From: Nocardia anaemiae NBRC 100462
GTDB lineage: Bacteria; Actinomycetota; Actinomycetes; Mycobacteriales; Mycobacteriaceae
Assembly (NCBI RefSeq): GCF_001612725.1
Contig: NZ_BDAZ01000035.1
Location: forward strand, 103,816-167,815
Reading direction: 5' to 3'
DNA length: 64,000 bases
Shown here: piece after piece, positions 1-7,778 of the stretch
Layout: each line of letters begins with the position of its first letter
Position numbering within the stretch: position 1 is the first letter of the stretch
The notes under the pieces: model-generated
Told to the model about the DNA's origin: nothing
The model's database searches: none
What the model saw: the letters and a program-made list of their open reading frames with translations, nothing else
Program-made: the position numbers and the translations under genes

Positions 1-1
1 G

Positions 2-265
2 GTCCGGTTGATGACGCTGCGGCAGGGACAGGCCAATCTGGTCGAGATTACCCTGCCCAGCGATACCGCCTTGGCGGGCAAGCCGGTCCGCACGCTCACC
101 CTGCCGCGGGACGCCGCCCTGGTGACCATCCTGCGTGGCGGCCGGGTGATCGTGCCGCAGCCCGACGACCCCTTCGAGGGCGATGACGAGCTGTTGTTCG
201 TGACGTCCGTGGAGGCCGAGGAAGACCTGCGGGTGGCGCTGGCCACGCACGGCATCAAACCCTGA
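2..265 (+). CDS. TrkA-C domain of a Trk/Ktr K+ uptake regulatory protein (5' end outside window)
   Basis: Only the C-terminal 87 residues are present; the frame is open to the window edge. The segment reads as a TrkA-C (RCK C-terminal) domain: LVEITLPSDTALAGKPVRTL, then an ILRGGRVIVPQ strand and DELLFVTSVEAEEDL, the usual ligand-binding fold of TrkA/KtrA proteins that gate K+ transporters on the cytoplasmic side. In M. tuberculosis the gene at this place, next to the DUF3159 gene, is ceoC, so this is probably its counterpart. Family call is firm; the exact member is inferred from synteny. Confidence 0.85.
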   Translation, partial: VRLMTLRQGQANLVEITLPSDTALAGKPVRTLTLPRDAALVTILRGGRVIVPQPDDPFEGDDELLFVTSVEAEEDLRVALATHGIKP

Positions 266-304
266 CTCCCCGACAAGGCTGATGCGATCAGCGCCGGACC
301 TGCC

Positions 305-940
305 TCAGGACGCGGCCACAAGCTGCGCGCGCAGCTTGTTCAGCGCGCGATGTTGCATCACCCGGACCACGCCCGGGCTGGTGCCGATGGCCTCGGCGGT
401 CTGCGCCGCGGTCCAGCCCAGCACGATCCGCATCACCAGTACCTCGCGGTGCGCGGGCGCCAGGATCTTCATCAATTCGCGGGTGGCCTCGCGACGTTCG
501 GACGCGATCGCCCACTCTTCCGGCCCCGCGGCGGTCGATGCCGTATCGGGCACCTCGTCGACCGGGTACATCGGGTGCAGCTGCGAACGCCGGAACGCGT
601 CGGCTACCTTATTGGCCGCGATGCCGTAGACGAAGGCGAGGAACGACTTTCCCTGATCGCGGTAGCGCGGAATCGCGTTGACGGTGGCCAGCAGGATCTC
701 CTGCACCACATCGTCGGCCGTGACGTGCAGGTGCGCGGTATTGCCAAGGCGCGCACAGCAATACCGGCGCACGAGGGGGTGGACCAGCCGGATGATCTCG
801 GAGACCGCGCCGCGGTCGCCCGCCGCCGCCGGACCGATCAACTTATCGAGTTCGGCCGATACCCGACGACTCTCCGACAGGGCCGGGTTGTGATGGGCTT
901 GATTCTTCGACAGTGCCGCAATGCTGTGCTCGGTAGCCAA
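305..940 (-). CDS. ECF sigma factor, SigD/ShbA-like
   Basis: This is a 211-residue ECF RNA polymerase sigma factor. Region 2 is visible around VHPLVRRYCCARLG and VTADDVVQEILLATVNAIPRY; region 4 at PAHREVLVMRIVLGWTAAQT through VVRVMQHRALNKLRAQL, the helix-turn-helix for -35 recognition. The wording RYRDQGKSFLAFVYGIAANKVADAFRR is close to mycobacterial SigD and streptomycete ShbA. I chose a TTG start because GAGGAAGGA lies 8 bases upstream; the frame stays open to 1063, but that stretch is Arg-rich and unlike the family. No anti-sigma gene is adjacent. The gene interrupts the order Trk gene-DUF3159 known in mycobacteria, so it looks inserted. It converges on the Trk gene with 39 bases between stops. 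Confidence 0.85.
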   Translation of the reverse strand: MATEHSIAALSKNQAHHNPALSESRRVSAELDKLIGPAAAGDRGAVSEIIRLVHPLVRRYCCARLGNTAHLHVTADDVVQEILLATVNAIPRYRDQGKSFLAFVYGIAANKVADAFRRSQLHPMYPVDEVPDTASTAAGPEEWAIASERREATRELMKILAPAHREVLVMRIVLGWTAAQTAEAIGTSPGVVRVMQHRALNKLRAQLVAAS

Positions 941-1090
941 CTTCCGAGTCCTTCCTCGCCGATCGTGCTTTTTTGCTTGCACTGATCGTCTGACGAACTC
1001 GAACGCCCAACCAGGCACCCCAGGGTGGGTACTCCCCCACCTGCGGCGGCGATTCGTTAACACCCCCAGCGAAATCGGGGGCGGGAATTC

Positions 1091-1819
1091 CTAGGCCGTT
1101 TCGGCGGCCGTACCCCGGCTCACCGGCAGATGTCCGGCCCGACGCACCGCCCACACGGTGACGGCCAGCGCAACGGCGGTCAGCGGCCAGCCCATCGCGA
1201 TGCGCGCGAAGGCCAGCCAGCCGGTGCGATCGGTGTCGTAGAGCTGGGACTGCACCAGATAGCGCGCGCCGAATACGACCACCCAGGTGGTGGTGGCCAG
1301 GTCGTAGAGGCGCACCACGCGGCGGTCCGAGCGCCATTCGGTGCCGTGGCCGTTGAGCACACCCCAGATCACGCCGACCAGCGGCCAGCGCACCAGCATC
1401 GACACCAGGAACACGCCGGCGTACACCAGGCTGGTGTAGATGCCGAACAGGAAGAAGCCCTTCGCCTCACCCATCCGGTAGGCGATGAACGCGCAGATAC
1501 CGACTCCGAGGAAGCCGGAGATCGCGGGCTGGATCGGGCTGCGCCGCACCAGCCGCCACACCAGAATCGCGGCGGCCACGCCCAACGCCGACCAGATCGC
1601 CGCGGTGAGCCCGGCAAAGGTGTTCACGGGCACGAAGACCAGCACCGGCAGCGTCGAGTAGATCAGGCCGCTGAAGCCGCCCAACTGCTCGAGCAGGGTT
1701 TGTTCGGCTTCTTCGGTTTCGGCGGCGACAGCGTGATCTACGACGTCGGACGGGCCCGCGTCGATCGGCTCACGCCCTGCGGTGTGGATCTCGGCGGCAT
1801 TCTCGTTGCTCGATGGCAT
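1091..1819 (-). CDS. DUF3159 integral membrane protein
   Basis: A 242-residue protein with a hydrophilic acidic N-terminus (about 40 residues) followed by six or so hydrophobic segments, e.g. LIYSTLPVLVFVPVNTFAGL, GVGICAFIAY, YAGVFLVSMLV and WPLTAVALAVTVWAV. Length and sequence (LGGFSGLIYSTLPVLVFVPV, WRSDRRVVRLYDLATTTWVV) match the DUF3159 family of actinobacteria, for which no function is established. The start ATG sits 3 bases behind the stop of the OB-fold gene, so the two form an operon, as in M. tuberculosis Rv2694c-Rv2693c. A role connected with envelope or ion transport is only a guess from the neighbouring Trk gene. Confidence 0.88.
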   Translation of the reverse strand: MPSSNENAAEIHTAGREPIDAGPSDVVDHAVAAETEEAEQTLLEQLGGFSGLIYSTLPVLVFVPVNTFAGLTAAIWSALGVAAAILVWRLVRRSPIQPAISGFLGVGICAFIAYRMGEAKGFFLFGIYTSLVYAGVFLVSMLVRWPLVGVIWGVLNGHGTEWRSDRRVVRLYDLATTTWVVVFGARYLVQSQLYDTDRTGWLAFARIAMGWPLTAVALAVTVWAVRRAGHLPVSRGTAAETA

Positions 1820-1822
1820 ACG

Positions 1823-2200
1823 TCAGCTGTTCTCACGCAATTCGTAGTAGGGGTTGTAGATCACCTTACGGCCATCCCGGTCACCCACACGACCGCGGAC
1901 GAGGATCTTGCGTCCGGGTTCGATACCGGGAATGCGACGGCGGCCGATCCAGACCAGACTGATGGCATCGGTGCCGTCGAAGAATTCTGCCTGAACACTG
2001 GCGCCGACGGATTTCGGGCACGCCTCGACGCTGCGTAGTCGGCCGAGCATGGTCGCTTCGTCACCGCGCTGACAGTCCGAGGCCCGGCAGGCACCCGACG
2101 CATCGGCCGATTCGGCGAGTTCCTCGGCGTCCAACTGATCGATATCCTCGGTCAGCCTGCGGCTCAGTCGGCGAAAATAACCTGAGGCGGCTGATGACAT
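1823..2200 (-). CDS. OB-fold nucleic acid-binding protein
   Basis: A 125-residue protein. The first 40 residues are helical and charged; residues 50-125 form an OB-fold strand pattern (ATMLGRLRSVEACPK, VQAEFFDGTDAISLVWIGRR, ILVRGRVGDRDGRKVIYNP) as in the tRNA-anticodon-type OB domain. The start is ATG with AGGAGAG 6 bases upstream; an earlier in-frame start (2239) has no such site. The orthologous gene in M. tuberculosis is Rv2694c, between the hydrolase Rv2695 and the DUF3159 gene, the same order as here. Substrate (DNA or RNA) is unknown. Confidence 0.85.
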   Translation of the reverse strand: MSSAASGYFRRLSRRLTEDIDQLDAEELAESADASGACRASDCQRGDEATMLGRLRSVEACPKSVGASVQAEFFDGTDAISLVWIGRRRIPGIEPGRKILVRGRVGDRDGRKVIYNPYYELRENS

Positions 2201-2297
2201 TTGACGCTCTCCTGCGTGGAGCAAGACGACGTGGGTCACACGTCATCGTGGTTGTTCCGGTGACGACCGGCTTAAGGCCGTATACCCGCCACTGTAG

Positions 2298-3038
2298 ATG
2301 GGCAACCCTCGCCCCGCTACGCTCGGACCGGTGTTCGACTCCCCACATTTCGCGCCGGACCGCGCCCCGATCGCCGTGGCGTTGCCGGGGACCGGATCGG
2401 ATGCCGACTTCGCCCGCCGCGCATTCGGACCGGCTTGTGCGGCACGCGGAATCGAATTCATCGCCGTCGAGCCCGACCCGTGCGGAGTGGTTGCCGGATA
2501 CCGGGCGGCGCTCGATGCGGCCGCCGGGCGCGGCCCGGTCCTGGCCACCGGGATCTCCCTCGGCGCGGCGGTCGCACTGGAATGGGCGGCCGAACATCCC
2601 GAGGCGGCAACCGGCGTAGTGGCGGCACTACCGGCATGGACCGGACCCGATACCGCCGCCTGCCCGGCCGCGCTCAGCGCCGCCGCGACCGCGGCCCAGT
2701 TGCGTGCGGACGGGCTGGACGCGGTGGTCGAACGCATGCGCGCGAGCAGTCCGCGCTGGCTCGCCGACGCGCTCACCCAGTCCTGGCACTCGCAATGGCC
2801 CCGGCTGCCCGAGGCACTGCAGGAGGCCGCCGACTACAAATGGCCCGACGGGGAACGACTGAGCACCGTCGCGGTGCCCGTCGCGATCGTCACCGCCGTC
2901 GACGATCCGGTGCACCCGCTGTCGGTCGCCGAGGAATGGGCCGAGCTGATCCCGCGCGCCGAATTGATTCGGATCACCCTGGATGAACTCGGCGCGAATC
3001 CCGCGATTCTCGGAAACGCGGGACTCGCGGGGCTCTAG
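2298..3038 (+). CDS. alpha/beta hydrolase-fold protein
   Basis: A 246-residue soluble protein with the alpha/beta-hydrolase layout: an N-terminal strand PIAVALPGTGSD (oxyanion loop), the nucleophile elbow GISLGAAVALEWAAEH at about residue 97, and a late strand VAIVTAVDDPVHP that supplies the acid. The usual late catalytic His is not obvious; the C-terminus ends in a short LGNAGLAGL tail. It corresponds to Rv2695 in the conserved order. It converges on the DUF3710 gene, and the two stop codons overlap. The start is uncertain: ATG is used here, but an internal GTG at 2331 would remove 11 residues of unclear origin. Substrate unknown. Confidence 0.82.
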   Translation: MGNPRPATLGPVFDSPHFAPDRAPIAVALPGTGSDADFARRAFGPACAARGIEFIAVEPDPCGVVAGYRAALDAAAGRGPVLATGISLGAAVALEWAAEHPEAATGVVAALPAWTGPDTAACPAALSAAATAAQLRADGLDAVVERMRASSPRWLADALTQSWHSQWPRLPEALQEAADYKWPDGERLSTVAVPVAIVTAVDDPVHPLSVAEEWAELIPRAELIRITLDELGANPAILGNAGLAGL

Positions 3039-4030
3039 TTCAGCCCGAGCTGCTGCATGGCCGAACCGTCCGCGCCGCGGCGCGGTTCATTCGGCATGCG
3101 CGGCGGGACCAGCGGCTGGGGGGTGGGCTGCACCGCTGCCTGCTGTGCGGCCATTGCCTGCTGCTGGGCCTCCACCTGGGCCTGATGCGCGGCGGCCAAC
3201 TGCTCGGCCAGCTCCGGTGGCAGCACGACGGCCAGCGGCTCACGAACCGGCATCGGATCGTCGCCGCGCCGAATCACGGTCTCGGTCAAGATCGCTCGCG
3301 CGGCCTGCACCAGCGGCGCACCGTCATCAGCGGCGCCCTGCGGACCCGCGGCCACCAGCCGCACCATCCATCGCGGACCGTCCACCCCGATGAAGCGCAG
3401 ATCCGCGCCCTCGGTGATGGCGAGCAGCTCCCGACCCCACGGTCCGGTCTCCACCGCCACCCTGGCGCCGTCCTTGCGTAGCGATTCGGCGAGATCGGCT
3501 GCCACCGAACGCCATTGGCCCGCCGACTTGGGCGCGGCATAGGCCGCGACGGTGATCCGACCGTGTTCGGTCGCCAGGTGCACCGCCTGTGGGGTGCCGT
3601 CCGGGGTCATCTCGACCTGTAGTTGGCCGCCGGGCGGCACCGGCAGGATCACCGAACCCAGATCGAGGCGCTGATCGGAGACATTGTCCAACAGCTCGGC
3701 CACCTCGTCGTAGTCGTACGGGCCGGATTTGGGCATTTCCACGACGTCGTCGTAGTCGGGCTCGTCGTACTCCGGTTCGTCGTCGTAGTGCGCGGCGACG
3801 TAATCGGCTGGGACGATCGGATTCTCGTCGGTGATCGGATCGATGATCGGATTCTCGTCGGTGATCGGATCGATGATGGGGTTCTCGTCGGTGATCGGCT
3901 CATCGTCGTAATCCGCGTCGCCGTAGGCTGCGTACTCGCCGTATTCATCGGCGTATTCGTCGTCGTAGCGGTCCTCGACGTATTCGTCACGTCCGCTGGA
4001 CTTGCGTCTCTTCCCGAACATTCCCGTCAT
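3035..4030 (-). CDS. DUF3710 domain protein with an acidic repeat region
   Basis: A 331-residue protein. Residues 1-12 are basic (MFGKRRKSSGR), 13-95 are very acidic and rich in Asp, Glu and Tyr, and contain PITDENPI repeated three times; 100-270 is the DUF3710 domain (LDLGSVILPVPPGGQLQVEM, PDGTPQAVHLATEHGRITVAAYAAPKS, GPRWMVRLVAAGP). The tail is Gln/Ala/Pro rich. The ATG overlaps the dut stop by 3 bases, so translation is coupled to dut; a second ATG 9 bases on is an alternative. In M. tuberculosis the same pair is dut-Rv2696c. DUF3710 has no established biochemical role. Confidence 0.9.
   Translation of the reverse strand: MTGMFGKRRKSSGRDEYVEDRYDDEYADEYGEYAAYGDADYDDEPITDENPIIDPITDENPIIDPITDENPIVPADYVAAHYDDEPEYDEPDYDDVVEMPKSGPYDYDEVAELLDNVSDQRLDLGSVILPVPPGGQLQVEMTPDGTPQAVHLATEHGRITVAAYAAPKSAGQWRSVAADLAESLRKDGARVAVETGPWGRELLAITEGADLRFIGVDGPRWMVRLVAAGPQGAADDGAPLVQAARAILTETVIRRGDDPMPVREPLAVVLPPELAEQLAAAHQAQVEAQQQAMAAQQAAVQPTPQPLVPPRMPNEPRRGADGSAMQQLGLN
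3821..3899 (-). repeat. 30-bp tandem repeat inside the DUF3710 gene
   Basis: Two 30-bp units (3821-3850 and 3851-3880) and a partial third unit differ by only a few bases. Each unit keeps the reading frame and encodes a ten-residue acidic block with PITDENPI. The near identity at the DNA level shows recent slippage or selection for this motif, so copy number may vary between strains. Confidence 0.9.
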
Positions 4031-4524
4031 GCCTCCTTGCCGAGAGTGCCCGCCTCGTCGGCCGACGAGGCCAGACTCGCGTGGCCACCGCTCGACCCGT
4101 AACCGCCCGCACCCCGCGTGGTGTCGTCGAGTGCCTCGACCTCCACGAAATCGACCAGTTCCACCCGCTGCACCAGCAGCTGCGCGATCCGATCGCCGCG
4201 GCGCAATTCGATCGGGGTGCGCGGATCGTGATTGATCAGGCACACCTTGATTTCGCCCCGATAGCCCGCATCGACGGTGCCGGGCGTATTCACCACGGAC
4301 AGACCGGTTTTCGCGGCGAGTCCGGACCTGGGATGGATCAGGCCGACCGTGCCGACCGGCAGTGCGACCGCGACACCGGTGCCGACCAGCACACGCTCCC
4401 CCGGTTCGATGATGACGTCCTCCGTAGTGCACAGATCCACGCCCGCGTCGCCGTGGTGGGCACGCGTCGGCACGGGGATGCCGGGATCAAGCCGCAGCAA
4501 AGATATGGGTGAAAGGGCGCTCAT
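4027..4524 (-). CDS. dut: deoxyuridine 5'-triphosphate nucleotidohydrolase (dUTPase)
   Basis: Trimeric dUTPase of 165 residues that hydrolyses dUTP to dUMP and pyrophosphate, keeping uracil out of DNA and supplying dUMP for thymidylate. All five family motifs are visible in order: HGDAGVDL, PRSGLAAKTGL, NTPGTVDAGYRGEIKV, RGDRIAQLLV and the glycine-rich C-terminal arm RGAGGYGSSGGH. The Asp in VDAGYRG is the catalytic-site residue of the family. A C-terminal extension (ASLASSADEAGTLGKEA) follows the arm. It is the first gene of an operon with the DUF3710 gene, and is divergent from the DUF3093 gene. Confidence 0.97.
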   Translation of the reverse strand: MSALSPISLLRLDPGIPVPTRAHHGDAGVDLCTTEDVIIEPGERVLVGTGVAVALPVGTVGLIHPRSGLAAKTGLSVVNTPGTVDAGYRGEIKVCLINHDPRTPIELRRGDRIAQLLVQRVELVDFVEVEALDDTTRGAGGYGSSGGHASLASSADEAGTLGKEA

Positions 4525-4656
4525 GACTGCGCCTCGCTGACGCTCGGCTCCGTCATGACCGCCCGGGCGGCTGTGTTGATTAATCGCTCGCTGCGCTCGC
4601 TCACGTTCACCGAGCCTACGCGTACGCCCTCGACCTCAGTGAATTAGTGTTGAGTC

Positions 4657-5163
4657 GTGTCAGACCAGCCCAACCCAGTGACTATGGACGAACAACAACG
4701 AAGCTTCGAGCCCTATCGCGAGCGCCTGTGGGTGCCGCTGTGGTGGTGGCCGATCGCGTTCGCCGTCGCCGGGTTGCTGGCCGCCGAAATCCATATGGGC
4801 GCACCGGGTCTGCGCGCCTGGTTGCCCTACGCGTTGCTGTTTCCGGTGCCGGTGTGGGTGCTGTTGTGGCTGAGCCGCCATCGGGTGGAAGTCGCCCAGG
4901 ACGGTTCCGGTATCCGCGAACTCCGCGCCGATCGCGCGCATCTGCCGGTGAACTTCGTGGCCAGATCGGCCACGGTGGCCCCCACCGCCAAGAGCGCGGC
5001 GCTGGGCCGCCAGCTCGACCCCGCCGCCTATGTCCAACATCGGCCATGGGTGGGGCCGATGGTGCTACTTGTACTCGACGACCCGGACGATCCGACGCCG
5101 TACTGGCTGATCAGTACGCGACGGCCGGACCGGGTCTTGGCCGCGCTTGGCATACCTGGCTGA
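4657..5163 (+). CDS. DUF3093 membrane protein
   Basis: A 168-residue protein with two adjacent transmembrane helices near the N-terminus (LWVPLWWWPIAFAVAGLLAAEI and WLPYALLFPVPVWVLLWL), followed by a soluble C-terminal part ending PYWLISTRRPDRVLAALG. The order helices, then a beta-rich domain with VEVAQDGSGIREL and the PYWLISTR motif, matches the DUF3093 family (Rv2698 in the conserved order). The start is GTG. The function is not established. It is divergent from dut and converges on the DUF4193 gene. Confidence 0.88.
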   Translation: MSDQPNPVTMDEQQRSFEPYRERLWVPLWWWPIAFAVAGLLAAEIHMGAPGLRAWLPYALLFPVPVWVLLWLSRHRVEVAQDGSGIRELRADRAHLPVNFVARSATVAPTAKSAALGRQLDPAAYVQHRPWVGPMVLLVLDDPDDPTPYWLISTRRPDRVLAALGIPG

Positions 5164-5228
5164 AGCCGGGCGTGCCGAGCGCGGGTTGACCGTTGATCTC
5201 GGCTGGAGATCAGATCTCGCGCCGCCGA

Positions 5229-5531
5229 TCAGGCTGCGCAGTCCATGCAGATCAGCTGACCGCCGCTCTCGCTGGCCAGCCTGCTCCGGTGATGGACCAG
5301 GAAACAGCTGGAACAGGTGAACTCGTCGGCCTGCTTCGGGATCACCCGAACTGTCAGGACTTCCTCGGACAAGTCCGCGCCGGGAAGCTCGAACGACTCC
5401 GCGGTATCGGATTCGTCGATATCCACGACGGCGGACTGTGCCTCGTTGCGACGAGCCTTCAGCTCCTCCAGCGAATCTTCCGACACTTCGTCGGTTTCAG
5501 TGCGCCTCGGTGCGTCATAGTCGGTTGCCAT
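5229..5531 (-). CDS. DUF4193 small zinc-ribbon-like protein
   Basis: A 100-residue protein with an acidic, charged N-terminal half (TDEVSEDSLEELKARRNEAQS) and a C-terminal CSSCF...CMDC arrangement that would bind one zinc ion. This is the DUF4193 family (Rv2699c), conserved in the same place next to DUF3093. The start ATG has a GAGGGGAAG site upstream. Members have no proven function; a small domain with a CxxC pair suggests contact with RNA polymerase or nucleic acid, but that is inference. Confidence 0.9.
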   Translation of the reverse strand: MATDYDAPRRTETDEVSEDSLEELKARRNEAQSAVVDIDESDTAESFELPGADLSEEVLTVRVIPKQADEFTCSSCFLVHHRSRLASESGGQLICMDCAA

Positions 5532-5654
5532 GTCGTCTTCCCCTCGTCCTTACTCCGTATATCCCGGACCGGGCCACTCACACCGATTCTCTCGAATCGG
5601 AATGACCAGCACCGCCCCGCCGGTGGTGCACGTCACACGTACACCGGTCCCCTA

Positions 5655-5960
5655 TCAGGGCGGATCATGCGGACCCACCTTTGATAGCGCTCGGTAAACG
5701 CAGGACATGCCCTTCTTGTTCCCGCGACCGACCACCGATTTGGGCTGCGGCGTTTCGATCTGGGCCGCCAGACAATAGCGGACCCAGGAGCAAAAGTCGC
5801 AATCAAAACACAGACGATTCGAAACTGAGCGGTAATCGACACCAACCGTGAACTCGCCGAGACCTTTCGCGCTGTATTTACCCACCTCGACCGACTCTAT
5901 CGGCCTGCCATCGTCCAGCCGGGAAACGTTTTCGTAGAGTGTGCACGTGGTTTCACTCAT
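5655..5960 (-). CDS. hypothetical cysteine-containing small protein
   Basis: I do not recognise this 101-residue frame. It reads like a protein (EFTVGVDYRSVSNRLCFDCD, then CSWVRYCLAAQIE), with four Cys in a CxxCxxC-x5-C spacing and two more outside. Codon third positions are clearly less GC-rich than in the neighbours, and the mycobacterial block has no gene here. Its 5' end overlaps the first codons of divergent cei by about 20 bases, which is awkward if both are real. It may be a lineage-specific or acquired metal-binding protein, or chance. Confidence 0.35.
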   Translation of the reverse strand: MSETTCTLYENVSRLDDGRPIESVEVGKYSAKGLGEFTVGVDYRSVSNRLCFDCDFCSWVRYCLAAQIETPQPKSVVGRGNKKGMSCVYRALSKVGPHDPP

Positions 5961-6627
5961 CACCGAAGGCAGCGCAACGGATCGAACGGGTCAACCCTTC
6001 GTCCGGCGACGCAACCAGCCATGGTTGATCCTGGTCGGCGTCCTACTCCTGATCTGCACCGTGGTGTGGATCAAGGCCCTGACCACCGAGGACAGCAGCG
6101 GAACCGCGATGGCGTGCAATTCGCCGAGCCCGGCCACCGACGCCAAATCGCCGCAACCGGCCCCGCTGGGTCAGCGGGTCGGCCAGTCACGGTTGACCGA
6201 CGTCGAACCGGCGGCGCTGGCCTCCTCCAAGGTGCGCGTGTTGAACGCGAACAACAAGAGCGGTCAGGCCTCGCACATCGCCTCGGCGCTCGGCGATCTC
6301 GGCTTCGCGAGCGCGCCGGGGCAGCAATTCGGTAACGATCCGGTCTACGTCAATGGCGACCTGAACTGCACCGGCCAGATCCGCTTCGGTGTGAACGGCC
6401 GACCGGCCGCCGCATCGGTCCAGTTGGTCGCGCCGTGCGCCGAGCTGATCGAGGATCAGCGCAACGACGACACCGTGGACCTGGTGCTCGGTTCGGTATT
6501 CGGCGAATCGCTACGGCCGAGCCCCGACGCCGAGGAAGTGCTGAAATCGCTGAAGAATCCGGCGCCGGGCGGATCGACGTCCATCGATCCCAAGCTGCTG
6601 TCGGCGGCGCGCACGGCACGCTGCTGA
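5941..6627 (+). CDS. cei: envelope integrity protein Cei (LytR C-terminal domain)
   Basis: A 228-residue membrane-anchored protein. There is a basic stretch RRRNQPW, one transmembrane helix (LILVGVLLLICTVVWIKAL, about 27-46), a Pro-rich linker and an extracytoplasmic LytR_C domain (VRVLNANNKSGQASHIASAL, residues 97-180). Four Cys in the outer domain could form two disulfides, including the last residue. It matches Rv2700 (Cei), which mycobacteria need for a normal envelope and virulence. It lies next to suhB as in that genome. The GTG at 5941 opens the frame; GTG at 5947 is also possible. The downstream convergent suhB is separated by a terminator. Confidence 0.88.
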   Translation: MHVVSLITEGSATDRTGQPFVRRRNQPWLILVGVLLLICTVVWIKALTTEDSSGTAMACNSPSPATDAKSPQPAPLGQRVGQSRLTDVEPAALASSKVRVLNANNKSGQASHIASALGDLGFASAPGQQFGNDPVYVNGDLNCTGQIRFGVNGRPAAASVQLVAPCAELIEDQRNDDTVDLVLGSVFGESLRPSPDAEEVLKSLKNPAPGGSTSIDPKLLSAARTARC

Positions 6628-6648
6628 CCTCCACCTGAACCGACCTTC

Positions 6649-6685
6649 ATCGCCCCGGTCTGCCGTCTCGGCACACCGGGGCGAT
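6649..6685. terminator. bidirectional hairpin between cei and suhB
   Basis: ATCGCCCCGGT (6649-6659) pairs with ACCGGGGCGAT (6675-6685), and inside it TGCCG pairs with CGGCA around a TCT loop, giving a nearly continuous 16-bp stem. It lies between the convergent stops of cei and suhB. No long T run follows. Confidence 0.8.
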
Positions 6686-6692
6686 CCGTTAT

Positions 6693-7598
6693 TCAGGCGT
6701 CCGGGATCGCGGTTGTCGCGCCGACACGTTCGAACAGTTCGGTCAACTCGTTCGCCACGCCCGGCGCGGCGGCGACGACCAACTCACCGGCCGCACCCGG
6801 GCTGGTCGCCGCGGGCAAACGCAACGACGCACCCGCCTCCGCGGCGATCAACGCGCCCGCGGCCCAGTCCCAGGCGTTGAGTCCGTGTTCGTAGTACGCG
6901 TCGATGCGGCCCTCGGCGACGAAGCACAGATCCAGTGCCGCCGCGCCGAGGCGGCGGATATCGCGGATCTCCGGCAGGATCCGCGCGATCAGTTCCGCCT
7001 GCCTGGCCCTGCGGTGCTTGCCGTAGGCGAATCCGGTGGCCACCAAGGCCATCGATGCCGATCGCACCGGTGTGCAGCGCAGATGTTCCACTGTGCCGTC
7101 ACCGGTCACCTTCGTGGCTCCCATCCGCACCGCGGCGCTGTAGGTCGCCGCCCGCGCGACATCGACCACGGCACCGGCGACGGGGTGTCCGTCGCGCACC
7201 GCGGCCACCGAAATCGCATAGCCCGGAATGCCGTACAGGAAGTTCACGGTGCCGTCGATCGGGTCGACCACCCAGTGCACGGTGTCCCCGTCACCGCCCG
7301 CCAGACTGCCGCCGCCCTCTTCACCGAGGATCGGATCGCCGGGGCGCGCTTCGCCGAGCAGTCGCCGGATGAGATCCTCGGTCTCGGTATCGACGATGGT
7401 CACCGGATCGGTGGGGTGGCCTTTCGCCTGCACCGCGCCGTCGCGCGCGCCATCCGGACCGAATACCTCGGGGCGGCGCGAGCGCACATGCGCGGCCGCG
7501 GTTTCGGCGAGTTGGACCGCGATCCGGCGCAATTCGGCGACGTCCTCGGGTGGCGTCGCGGTCGGGCGGGCGGTAACTGACGCTCTGGTCTCCGGCAT
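6693..7598 (-). CDS. suhB: inositol-1-phosphatase / SuhB family phosphatase
   Basis: A 301-residue enzyme of the Mg2+-dependent inositol monophosphatase family. Metal-binding motifs are in place: TDPVTIVDTETE, GEEGG, WVVDPIDGTVNFLYGIP (the DPIDGT signature) and NAWDWAAGALIAAEAG near the C-terminus. In actinobacteria these enzymes dephosphorylate inositol 1-phosphate for phosphatidylinositol and mycothiol. It corresponds to Rv2701c (suhB) beside ppgK. ATG is preceded by a GGGGG run. The promoter lies in the region shared with divergent ppgK. Confidence 0.93.
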   Translation of the reverse strand: MPETRASVTARPTATPPEDVAELRRIAVQLAETAAAHVRSRRPEVFGPDGARDGAVQAKGHPTDPVTIVDTETEDLIRRLLGEARPGDPILGEEGGGSLAGGDGDTVHWVVDPIDGTVNFLYGIPGYAISVAAVRDGHPVAGAVVDVARAATYSAAVRMGATKVTGDGTVEHLRCTPVRSASMALVATGFAYGKHRRARQAELIARILPEIRDIRRLGAAALDLCFVAEGRIDAYYEHGLNAWDWAAGALIAAEAGASLRLPAATSPGAAGELVVAAAPGVANELTELFERVGATTAIPDA

Positions 7599-7778
7599 GC
7601 CCCCATGCCATCACAGATCCTCGGCGAACGGGAACCGATGGCCGCCCATTACTCTTGTCGTGCACGACACAACGCCGTCGTCGGGCACATCACCCCATGC
7701 TCCGCGACCAGTCGGTGGTGAGTTCCTGTGCGGCGGCGCGTTCATCACATCGGCCAGCACAGGGAACGAGGGAACGTC

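Noticed and set aside
3821..3899. The tandem repeat as a possible CRISPR
   Set aside because: Units are directly adjacent with no spacers and are in frame within a gene.
4535..4605. Short GC-rich repeats (CTCGCTGCGCTCG-like) between dut and the DUF3093 gene
   Set aside because: Such words are common in high-GC genomes and no mobile element or clear dyad of length is associated with them.
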